From NCBI RefSeq assembly GCF_003258945.1, contig NZ_QLIX01000009.1:20399-84398 (forward strand): a DNA stretch of 64,000 nt. Direction: 5' to 3'. This DNA is from Roseicella frigidaeris. Its GTDB lineage: Bacteria > Pseudomonadota > Alphaproteobacteria > Acetobacterales > Acetobacteraceae. The translations under genes and the position numbers were made by a program. The notes under the pieces were generated by a model. It saw only the letters and a program-made list of their open reading frames with translations. It was not told the DNA's origin and searched no databases. Positions 15,852-23,064 of this stretch are shown here, piece after piece (within the stretch, counting starts at the first letter, position 1; every line of letters begins with the position of its first letter).

Positions 15852-16301
15852 ATGAGCACGCCCATCACCGCGCTGCTGGCGCGGGGCGCGGGCGGCCTGC
15901 CGCCGGCGACCCCGGTCGATTTCGCCCGCCTCCGCCTGCCCGCCTCGCCCAATACCTGCCTGGCCGCGCCGCCAGGGGCGCATCCGGAGGCGCAGATCAG
16001 CGTGCCGCCCCTGCCGGTGGATGCCGCCACCGCCTGGCCGGTGCTGCGCGGCCTCGGCGACGGCATGCCGCGCGTCTTCCGCTACGGCGAATGGCCGGAG
16101 CGGCGGCAGATGCAATGGGTCGCCCGCTCGGCGCTGATGAACTATCCGGACATCGTCGCCGCCGAGCTGGTGCCCGGCCCCGCCGGCGCCGGGCTGTTCC
16201 TCTATTCCCGCAGCCTCTTCGGCTGGTCCGATCTCGGCGTGAACCGCAAGCGCGTCGAGTCCTGGCTCGCCGCCCTCGACGCCGCGCTCCGGCGCCGCTG
16301 A
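15852..16301 (+). CDS. DUF1499 family protein
   Basis: A 149-residue protein with the DUF1499 hallmarks PASPNTCLAAPPG near residue 33 and RSLFGWSDLGVNRKRVESWL at the end, including the typical Ser-Asp-Gly-Asn run. Function is unknown. Members often sit beside envelope or transport genes, as here: the next gene, an ABC exporter, starts 25 bases downstream and is probably cotranscribed. Confidence 0.8.
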   Translation: MSTPITALLARGAGGLPPATPVDFARLRLPASPNTCLAAPPGAHPEAQISVPPLPVDAATAWPVLRGLGDGMPRVFRYGEWPERRQMQWVARSALMNYPDIVAAELVPGPAGAGLFLYSRSLFGWSDLGVNRKRVESWLAALDAALRRR

Positions 16302-16326
16302 CCGCCCGCGCCCACCGGAGACCTGC

Positions 16327-18081
16327 ATGCGCCGCCTCGGCTCCTTCCTGCACGATGCCTGGCGGATCGCCGGCCCCTATTGGCGGAGCGAGGAACGCTG
16401 GCGGGCGCGGCTGCTGCTCGGCACCGTCATCCTGCTGAACCTGGCGCTGGTCGGCATGAGCGTGCTGCTCAGCTACTGGAACCGCGAGCTGTTCAACAGC
16501 CTGCAGGAGAACGATGCCGCGGCCTTCTGGGCGCTGCTCTTCTGGTGGCGGCAGACCGATAGCGGCCCGATGCCCGGCTTCGTCTTCGTCGCCGCGCTCT
16601 ACATCCTGATCGCCATCTACCAGCTCTACCTGCGGCAGGCCCTGCAGATCCGCTGGCGCGGCTGGATGACGCGGCAGGTGCTCGATCGCTGGCTGGCCGA
16701 ACGCGCCTATTACCGCATCGCCCTCACCGATCCCGGCACCGACAACCCGGACCAGCGCATCGCCGAGGATCTGCGGCTCTTCGTCGATGACAGCCTCGTC
16801 CTCGGCCTCGGGCTAATGCGATCGCTCGTCACCCTGTTCAGCTTCGTCCTGGTGCTCTGGGGCCTGTCCGGCCCGGCGACGGTCTTCGGCCTGCAGATCC
16901 CCGGCTACATGGTCTGGGTGGCGCTGATCTATTCCCTGATTGGTACCGGCCTCGCGCATTGGGTCGGGCGGGCGCTGATTCCGCTCAACTTCAACCAGCA
17001 GCGGGTCGAGGCGAATTTCCGCTATGCCCTGATGCGGCTGCGCGACAATGCCGAGGGCGTCGCCCTCTATGGCGGCGAGGCGGATGAGAAGCGCGGCCTG
17101 CTGCAGCGCTTCCAGGCGGTGATCGAGAATTGGTGGGGCATCATGGTCGCCACCAAGCGGCTGACCGCCTTCACCGCCGGCTTTTCCCAGGTGGCGTCGA
17201 TCTTCCCATTGGTGGTCGCGGCGCCCGCCTTCTTCGCCGGCCGCATCCCGCTCGGCGCCCTGACCCAGACGGCGGACGCCTTCGGCTCGGTGCAGGGCGC
17301 CATGTCCTGGTTCGTCGACAACTACGCCGACCTGACCGAATGGCGCGCCACGGTGCAGCGCATCACCGGCTTCCTCGACGCCACCGAGGCGGCGCGCCGC
17401 GCGGTGGACGCCGGGGAAGGCGTGCGGGCCGAGGCGGCGCCGCGCCGCGACCTCGCCCTCGATGCCGTCACCCTCGCCCTGCCCGATGGCCGGGTGTTGC
17501 TGGAAGGCGCCTCGGCCGGGATCGCGCCGGGGGAATCGGTGCTGGTCACCGGCCCCTCCGGCGCCGGGAAATCCACCCTGTTCCGCGCCATCGCCGGCAT
17601 CTGGCCCTTCGGCGCCGGCCGCGTGCGGGTGCCGGCGGGCGCCTCGGTGCTGTTCCTGCCGCAGCGGCCCTACCTGCCGCTCGGCACGCTGCGCCGCGCC
17701 GTCTGCTATCCGCGCGACGCGGCCGACATCCCGGATGCGGCGATCCGGGCCGCGCTCATCGATGCCGGGCTCGGCCATCTCGCCGCGAAGCTCGACCAGG
17801 AGGAGGCCTGGGACCGGCACCTCTCCGGCGGCGAGCAGCAGCGCCTGGCGCTCGCCCGGGCGCTGCTGCTGAAGCCCGACTGGCTGTTCCTCGACGAGGC
17901 GACGGCGAGCCTCGACCCGGCGGCCGAGGCGCGCTTCTACACCCTGCTGCGGGAGCGGCTGCCGGGCACCACGCTGGTCTCGATCGCGCATCGCCCGGCC
18001 GTCGCGCAGTATCACGGCCGGGCGCTGCGGCTGCAGGACGGGCGGTTGCAGGACGGGCGGTTGCAGGCGGGGCCGGCCTGA
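16327..18081 (+). CDS. SbmA/BacA- or ABCD-type ABC transporter (membrane plus ATPase half-transporter)
   Basis: A 584-residue half-transporter. The N-terminal membrane domain (about 1-340, with hydrophobic helices at about 28-48, 80-100, 165-185 and 200-220) carries the SbmA/BacA-type sequence LLSYWNRELFNSLQ and NPDQRIAEDLRLFVDDSL. The ATPase domain has Walker A (GPSGAGKST), the signature LSGGEQQR, and Walker B (WLFLDEATASLD). This fusion is the YddA/ABCD type, linked in relatives to uptake of peptides or very-long-chain acyl compounds; the substrate here is unknown. The C-terminus ends in a short repeat LQDGR-LQDGR-LQAG encoded by 15-bp tandem DNA units. Confidence 0.88.
   Translation: MRRLGSFLHDAWRIAGPYWRSEERWRARLLLGTVILLNLALVGMSVLLSYWNRELFNSLQENDAAAFWALLFWWRQTDSGPMPGFVFVAALYILIAIYQLYLRQALQIRWRGWMTRQVLDRWLAERAYYRIALTDPGTDNPDQRIAEDLRLFVDDSLVLGLGLMRSLVTLFSFVLVLWGLSGPATVFGLQIPGYMVWVALIYSLIGTGLAHWVGRALIPLNFNQQRVEANFRYALMRLRDNAEGVALYGGEADEKRGLLQRFQAVIENWWGIMVATKRLTAFTAGFSQVASIFPLVVAAPAFFAGRIPLGALTQTADAFGSVQGAMSWFVDNYADLTEWRATVQRITGFLDATEAARRAVDAGEGVRAEAAPRRDLALDAVTLALPDGRVLLEGASAGIAPGESVLVTGPSGAGKSTLFRAIAGIWPFGAGRVRVPAGASVLFLPQRPYLPLGTLRRAVCYPRDAADIPDAAIRAALIDAGLGHLAAKLDQEEAWDRHLSGGEQQRLALARALLLKPDWLFLDEATASLDPAAEARFYTLLRERLPGTTLVSIAHRPAVAQYHGRALRLQDGRLQDGRLQAGPA
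18031..18070 (+). repeat. 15-bp tandem repeat inside the ABC transporter C-terminus
   Basis: CTGCAGGACGGGCGG, TTGCAGGACGGGCGG and a partial TTGCAGGCGG lie head to tail, adding the peptide repeat LQDGR. It is in frame and close to the stop, so copy-number change would only alter the tail. Confidence 0.8.
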
Positions 18082-18168
18082 TACCCGGCGCACGGGGCTC
18101 CGCCTTGCGGCCCGCAGGGCCGGGCGCCCGGATGGGCGCCGCCGCCAATGCGCCAAAGACACAAGCCA

Positions 18169-18189
18169 ACCGGAGGGTTGCGCCCGGCG
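18169..18189 (-). repeat. 21-bp dispersed repeat, copy 2
   Basis: Exact reverse complement of 13790-13810. It lies between two convergent genes, in the 163-base gap 18082-18244, which otherwise shows only GC-rich inverted stretches. Confidence 0.6.
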
Positions 18190-18244
18190 CCAAGGGGACT
18201 GCCCATGGGGGCCGTTGATGGGTCACCAGCAACGGCCGTTCGTA

Positions 18245-18922
18245 TCAGCCGTTGCGGCGCAGGATGGTGACGATGCTGCCGCCGGAGAATTTGCGCAGCT
18301 CCTCGCCCTCGTGCCGGTAGAGCCAGCGTTCGAGGCGGTACTGCCGGTCCGCGGTCTGCTTGTCGCAATGCTCCTTGATGAAGATGCCGCCCACCGGCGC
18401 CTCCTCGTCGCCCGGCGGCAGGCTGCGGCAGGCCCAGCCCTCCTCGCCGTAACGGGCCTTCACCTGGTCGCCGAAGAGGAAGGCCTTACGGCGCTCGAAC
18501 AGCTTCGCCGCCGGGTCGGTGCGCATGCGCAGCCCGTCGAGGCGGCCGTCATCGCCGATCAGCAGCGAGAGCAGCATCGGCTGGCCCGCCACCTTGGTGC
18601 CGGCGAAGCGCTCGCTCGACCGTGCCAGCGGCGTGGTCTCGTCGTAGCGGAAGCTGACCTCGTGCAGGCCGGTCTCGGGCTCCGCCGGGCAGGTCCGGTA
18701 CTCGCTCCAGGCCGCCAGCCGCGTCTCCGGCCGCGCCGCGCAGGCGAGATCGACATAGCCGCTCGCCGGCAGCGCGGCGACCGGCATGCCGATGCGGAAC
18801 TCGCGCAGGTCGGTCTCCTCCGCCCGGACCGGGGCGGCGAGGCCGAGGAGGAGGAAGCCGGTCAGGAGGAAGCCGGCCGGGAGGAAGCCGGTCGGGGCAC
18901 CGGCACGGGGATGGAGGACCAT
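18245..18922 (-). CDS. Unknown periplasmic protein, last gene of the xox operon
   Basis: A 225-residue protein that I cannot place in a family. It has a signal peptide (hydrophobic PAGFLLTGFLLLGLA, then APVRAEE) and a mature part with four or five cysteines (CAARPE, YRTCPAEP, GWACRSLPP, KEHCDKQ) that could form disulfides. It is otherwise mixed alpha/beta, ending ERWLYRHEGEELRKFSGGSIVTILRR. The ATG at 18922 lies one base beyond the stop of the cytochrome gene, so the two are translationally coupled. From that context it probably supports XoxF or the cytochrome (assembly, electron transfer or metal handling). It is not the XoxJ-type binding protein. Part of the signal peptide is encoded by three 15-bp DNA repeats. 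Confidence 0.75.
   Translation of the reverse strand: MVLHPRAGAPTGFLPAGFLLTGFLLLGLAAPVRAEETDLREFRIGMPVAALPASGYVDLACAARPETRLAAWSEYRTCPAEPETGLHEVSFRYDETTPLARSSERFAGTKVAGQPMLLSLLIGDDGRLDGLRMRTDPAAKLFERRKAFLFGDQVKARYGEEGWACRSLPPGDEEAPVGGIFIKEHCDKQTADRQYRLERWLYRHEGEELRKFSGGSIVTILRRNG
18851..18895 (-). repeat. Three 15-bp repeats encoding a signal-peptide core
   Basis: GAGGAAGCCGGTCAG, GAGGAAGCCGGCCGG and GAGGAAGCCGGTCGG (plus strand) lie in tandem. On the minus strand they encode the repeated GFLPA, GFLLT, GFLLL of the signal peptide. Gain or loss of a unit would lengthen or shorten the hydrophobic core without a frameshift. Confidence 0.75.
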
Positions 18923-18923
18923 C

Positions 18924-19514
18924 TCAGCGGCCGATCGGACGGCCGGCGGCATCGGTCGCGCCCGCCTCCGCCCCGGCGGGCCGGTAATGCTGGCACATGC
19001 GCGAGCTGTCGCCGAAGAAGGCCGTGCAATCGGCGTAGTTCGGCTCGGCCTTGCCGCGGATCTCGGCCAGGACGTAATCCACCACCGCCTCGATCTCGCG
19101 CGGCCGCAGGAAGCGCGGCCCGGCCATGGGCGCGGATTCGCCCAGCTCCTCGCGGCCGACGCCGTAGCACTCCTTCGCCGCATAGGCGTCGCGGTTGAAG
19201 TAGGGCATGCCGGTATTCGGCCGGCCGCAGCGCACCACCTCCATGATCTGCTCCTTGGTCAGCGCCGTGGCGCGCAGCGACAGCGCCGCGCCGCCATAGC
19301 CGCCGCCGCCATCGCCGTGCCACTTGTGGCAGCCGACGCAGTTGGCCTCCTTGTAGACCTTCATCCCGGCTTCGTTGGGCTTGATCATCGGGCCTTCCGA
19401 GCTGAGGCGCCCCTCGGCGGCGGCGAGCCGCGTGAGGCCGGCCGCGCCGGCGAGGCCGAGGCCGATCGCCGCGAGGGCGACCCAGCCGGTCCGGCGTTTG
19501 GATTTGCTGAACAA
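18924..19514 (-). CDS. c-type cytochrome associated with methanol oxidation
   Basis: A 196-residue exported monoheme cytochrome c, the likely electron acceptor for XoxF. It has an N-terminal membrane/signal segment (TGWVALAAIGLGLAGAAGL), heme-binding CVGCH (in ANCVGCHKWHGD) and a methionine-bearing region (GRPNTGMPYF). Four further cysteines (RCGRP, KECYG, DCTAF, RMCQHY) match the methanol-metabolism-related cytochrome family with conserved extra cysteines. The start is a TTG at 19514, with GCGGAG 8 bases upstream. There is no nearby ATG, and the longer open frame runs into the xoxF gene without sense. It lies 218 bases after xoxF and is coupled to the next gene. Confidence 0.85.
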   Translation of the reverse strand: MFSKSKRRTGWVALAAIGLGLAGAAGLTRLAAAEGRLSSEGPMIKPNEAGMKVYKEANCVGCHKWHGDGGGGYGGAALSLRATALTKEQIMEVVRCGRPNTGMPYFNRDAYAAKECYGVGREELGESAPMAGPRFLRPREIEAVVDYVLAEIRGKAEPNYADCTAFFGDSSRMCQHYRPAGAEAGATDAAGRPIGR

Positions 19515-19700
19515 TGCACAGGCTCCGCAGAATGGCTTGAAGGCGGAGCGCTTGGGGAGCGCCCCGCCGCCGTCATCTCCATCCGGGCGATCCGCGCCAC
19601 GGGGACCCGGCCGGCCCCAGCCGGCGCCGGAGGCAGCCCAGCGGCCATGCCCTGCGGCGCGCCGCGCGGGACACGGCCGGGAGGCGCGCCCGGAGGCAGA

Positions 19701-19722
19701 CCCGGCCCCGCCAGGGGCCGGG
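19701..19722 (-). terminator. Hairpin between xoxF and the cytochrome gene
   Basis: CCCGGCCCC (19701-19709) pairs perfectly with GGGGCCGGG (19714-19722) around GCCA, about 10 bases beyond the xoxF stop. With no T tract it may attenuate or process the transcript, giving more xoxF than downstream message. The remaining bases to 19514 show no gene. Confidence 0.45.
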
Positions 19723-19732
19723 GCCGCCGGCG

Positions 19733-21517
19733 TCAGAGCGCGAAGACGTAGAGCGTCGAGCTCGGCGGCACCGCCTTCAGCTCCGGCGTCGCCTCGACGA
19801 ACCACTTGTCCCAGGCGCCGCCGAGGCCGACCAGGATGGCGATGTACTGCTTGCCATCGGCCATGAAGGTCATCGGCGGGGCGTTCACGCCGCCGCCCGC
19901 CTCGAAGGACCAGACCTTCTCCAGCGTCTTGGCGTCGAGCGCGAAGATCTCGCCATCCGGCTGGCTGCCGAAGAGCAGGTCGCGCGTGGCGAGGAAGCCG
20001 CCGAGCTGCGGGAAATGCGTCTCCAGCTTGGCCGCGATCTTACCGGTGGTGACGTCGATGGCGGTGACGCTGCCGGTGATCCGCTCATGCTGGCTCGGCC
20101 CGCCGCCGGTGAAGAACTCACGCGGCTTGAAGGAGACGCCGGGCTTCATCTCCTCGTTGGTGATCGTGTTGCAGCTCTCGATCACCGGGATGTACCAGTA
20201 ACGCAGCGACGGGTTGTAGGCGGTCGGCGGCCAGTTCTTGCCGCCCATGTTGCCCGGGCAGATGACGGCCTTGCCGTTCTTGCGGTTGGCGAGGGAGGCC
20301 GGCTGGTAGGGCTGGATCGACTTGTTGGGGTCGTACTCGTTCGGCTTGCCGCTCTCGGGATTGAGGCCGGAGGTCCAGTTCACCCGCTTCACGAAGGGCG
20401 TGCCCCAGACGAAATTGCCGTTCTCCCGGTCGAGCGCGTAGGCGAAGCCGTTGCGGTCGGCGGTCAGCGCCAGGCGGCGCGGCCCTGCGGCGCCGGCCGA
20501 GGGCAGGTCGATCAGCACCTTCTCCGAGACGCTGTCGTAGTCATAGGGATCGTTCGGCGTGTGCTGGAAATGCCACTTGATCTTGCCGGTATCGAGATCC
20601 ATCGCCAGCGTGCTGTCGGTGTAGAGGTTGTCGCCGGGACGGTATTCGTGGTCCCAGTCCGGCCCGGGATTGCCGACGCCCCAGAACAGCGTGTTGGTCG
20701 CGGGCTCGTAGCTGCCGGTGACCCAGGTGGAGCCGCCGCCCGTCGCCGCGGCGTTGTGGCTGTCTTTCCAGGTCTCGGAGCCCGGCTCGCCCTTGGCCGG
20801 GATGGTGTAGGTGCGCCAGACCTCCTTCTGGGTCTTCAGGTCGGTCGCCGCGATCCAGCCGCGGATGCCGTATTCGGCGCCCGAGACGCCGGTGATGGCG
20901 AGGTCCTTCACCACCAGCGGCGCCGCGGTGATGACCTCGCCCTTCTCCGGATCGGCGACCTGGCGCTGCCAAGCCACCTCCCCCGTCTCCTTGTCGGTGG
21001 CGATCAGCCGGCCGTCGAGGGAGTGCGAGACGACGAGGTTGCCCCAGAGCGCCACGCCGCGGTTGTCGACGCCGCAGCAGGCGACCGCGCCGGCCCAGTC
21101 ATGGTCGGTCTTCGGGTCCATCTTCCAGAGCAGCTTGCCGCGGCCGTTGCGGGCATCCACCTTGTAGACCGAGCCCCAGCCATCGGTGACGTAGAGGAAG
21201 CCGTTCTCGGCGATCGGCGTGCCCTCGAGGCCGCCATGGCTCCAGATGCCGCCGCCCTCGGTGCCGCCGAGGTGCAGGGTCCAGGCCACGCGCAGGGTCT
21301 TGACGGTGTCGCGGTTGATCTGGTCGAGCGGGGTGAAGCGCTGGCCGTCATAGCTGCGGTGATGGTTGAGCCAGTTGCCCGGCTCCTTCTCCACGTTCTG
21401 CAGCCGCTCCGGCGTCACCTGGTCGGCGGCGCGGGCGGGCTGGCCCAGCGATGCGGCTGCGAGCGCGCAGGTCAGCGCATAGGCGCTGACCCGGCCAAGA
21501 TGGTGGATCCTGGACAC
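19733..21517 (-). CDS. xoxF: Lanthanide-dependent PQQ methanol dehydrogenase
   Basis: Periplasmic quinoprotein oxidising methanol (and often formaldehyde or other short alcohols) with pyrroloquinoline quinone. It is 594 residues long, the family's usual length, with a signal peptide (to about residue 31, QPARAAD) and an eight-bladed propeller. Diagnostic residues are the vicinal disulfide C147-C148 (AVACCGV), metal-ligand E215 (GAEYGIRG) and N283 (VGNPGPDW), and D326-Y327-D328 in NDPYDYDSV. The second Asp of that DYD motif is the extra ligand found in lanthanide (Xox) enzymes and replaced by Ala in calcium MxaF enzymes. The start is a GTG at 21517 with GAGAGG 7 bases upstream. It heads the operon xoxF, cytochrome, periplasmic protein. 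Confidence 0.93.
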   Translation of the reverse strand: MSRIHHLGRVSAYALTCALAAASLGQPARAADQVTPERLQNVEKEPGNWLNHHRSYDGQRFTPLDQINRDTVKTLRVAWTLHLGGTEGGGIWSHGGLEGTPIAENGFLYVTDGWGSVYKVDARNGRGKLLWKMDPKTDHDWAGAVACCGVDNRGVALWGNLVVSHSLDGRLIATDKETGEVAWQRQVADPEKGEVITAAPLVVKDLAITGVSGAEYGIRGWIAATDLKTQKEVWRTYTIPAKGEPGSETWKDSHNAAATGGGSTWVTGSYEPATNTLFWGVGNPGPDWDHEYRPGDNLYTDSTLAMDLDTGKIKWHFQHTPNDPYDYDSVSEKVLIDLPSAGAAGPRRLALTADRNGFAYALDRENGNFVWGTPFVKRVNWTSGLNPESGKPNEYDPNKSIQPYQPASLANRKNGKAVICPGNMGGKNWPPTAYNPSLRYWYIPVIESCNTITNEEMKPGVSFKPREFFTGGGPSQHERITGSVTAIDVTTGKIAAKLETHFPQLGGFLATRDLLFGSQPDGEIFALDAKTLEKVWSFEAGGGVNAPPMTFMADGKQYIAILVGLGGAWDKWFVEATPELKAVPPSSTLYVFAL

Positions 21518-21962
21518 TCTATTTCCTCTCCCGTCTTCCGGCGGCCCCGGACTTTTTTCCGTCTCGGTTCGTGCTGAGGCGAACCATGCTCGCGGAAGCG
21601 CGCGCCGGCCAAGGGCCTCAGAAGTCGCGCGAGATTTTGTGATCAGCACAGCCCAAGGGCAAGGCAACTTTAGGAATTTCGCCGAAAGATTGCGAAATCG
21701 ACATGTTCGGCAACCGCCCTCCGGGCCGGGCGCGACCCCGGGTCGGGACACCTCCCTATCGCCCCGCGGGAGGATTGGCCATCGCCGACGGGAAGGCGGC
21801 CCCAAGGCCGGCCCCAGCCAGGCGCCCGAGCCCGGCAGTCTCGCCAATCCCGCGCCCGGCATGGGATGCTGGGCCGGGGAGGCTGGCGGAAACCGGGGGA
21901 CCGCACCGCCCGTTCTGCCGCGGATGCAGGCAGGACCGTCGTCCCGCAGCAGGGAGAGGGGC
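21518..21962. promoter_or_regulatory. Divergent region upstream of xoxF and yihY-like gene
   Basis: 445 bases between two diverging genes. The segment 21635-21720 is clearly AT-rich (for example GAGATTTTGTGATCAGCACA and AACTTTAGGAATTTCGCC) and is the likely home of the xoxF promoter and any lanthanide-responsive control. No clean -35/-10 pair could be assigned. The GC-rich half nearer 21962 shows nothing further. Confidence 0.4.
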
Positions 21963-22952
21963 ATGCTGCAGAGGCTCTGGGACCTTATCCGCGGAACCGT
22001 CGAGGGCTACATCGCGGACGACGCGATGAGCCGCGGCGCCGCCATCGCCTACTACACCTTCTTCTCGCTCGCCCCGTTGCTGGTCATCGCCATCGCCATC
22101 GCCGGCCTGTTCTTCGGCTCGCAGGCGGTCGAGGGCGCGGTCGCGCAGCATCTCGAGGAGATGATGGGCGAGACCGGCGCGCAGGTGGTCGAGGGGCTGA
22201 TCCGCAGCGCCGCGGACCGCCAGCAGGGGCAGATCGCGGCGGTGATCGGCATCGTCGTCCTGCTCGTCACGGCAAGCAGCGTCTTCAGCGAGGTGCAGGC
22301 GGCGCTCAACGTCATCTGGCGCGCCCCGCCGGTCGAGCGCGACACGCTGCTGCACCTCGTCCGCAACAAGCTCGTCAGCATCGCCCTGGTGCTCGGCACC
22401 GGCGTCCTGCTGCTCGGCTCGATCATCGCCACCGCGGTGCTGGCGGCGATCACCAGCTGGGCGACGGAGCTGGTGCCGGAGACCGGCGAGCTGATCGGGC
22501 TGGCCAATTTCGGCCTCTCCTTCCTGCTCACCGCCTGCGTCTTCGCCGGGGTCTACAAGGCGCTGCCCAACCGGCATATCGGCTGGCGCGACGTCGGCAT
22601 CGGCTCGCTCGTCACCGCCTTCCTGTTCACCATCGGCAAGTGGATGATCGGCCTCTACATCGGCACCAGCGGCATCACCAGCACCTATGGCGCGGCGGGG
22701 GCGCTGATGGCGGTGCTGATCTGGATCTACTACTCGGCGCAGATCTTCCTGCTCGGCGCCGAGTTCACCAAGGTCTGGGCCGGCGTGCAGGGCAACGAGG
22801 AGGCGCGCGAGGCGCTCGCCGCCGGGCCGATCAATCCCTGCCGGCCACGGCGCCACGAGCGGCCGAAGGGCGAGCGGCCGAGCATGGCCCCGGCCGTCGG
22901 CGCCGCGGCGCTGACCACCGTGGCGCTGACCCTGCTGAAGCGCCGGCGCTAA
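21963..22952 (+). CDS. YihY/virulence factor BrkB family membrane protein
   Basis: A 329-residue inner-membrane protein with about six helices, for example PLLVIAIAIAGLFFG, VIGIVVLLVTASSVF and ALMAVLIWIYYSAQIFLLGAEF. The family signature AAIAYYTFFSLAPLLV is present near residue 27. YihY/BrkB (UPF0761) proteins were once misassigned as RNase BN; their transport or envelope role is unsettled. The cytoplasmic C-terminal tail is basic (RPRRHERPKGERP) and ends in a further short hydrophobic stretch. The ATG at 21963 follows GGGAGAGGG. The gene converges on recQ with a 112-base gap. Confidence 0.88.
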   Translation: MLQRLWDLIRGTVEGYIADDAMSRGAAIAYYTFFSLAPLLVIAIAIAGLFFGSQAVEGAVAQHLEEMMGETGAQVVEGLIRSAADRQQGQIAAVIGIVVLLVTASSVFSEVQAALNVIWRAPPVERDTLLHLVRNKLVSIALVLGTGVLLLGSIIATAVLAAITSWATELVPETGELIGLANFGLSFLLTACVFAGVYKALPNRHIGWRDVGIGSLVTAFLFTIGKWMIGLYIGTSGITSTYGAAGALMAVLIWIYYSAQIFLLGAEFTKVWAGVQGNEEAREALAAGPINPCRPRRHERPKGERPSMAPAVGAAALTTVALTLLKRRR

Positions 22953-23064
22953 ACCATGATCCGCTCACACGGCTTCGCGGAGCACGGTCCAACGCCTGTC
23001 GGGTCGCCTGGGCCACGGCTCCGCCGATCCCCCCCGCAGGCGACCGTGCGCCAGGCGATGCGCC

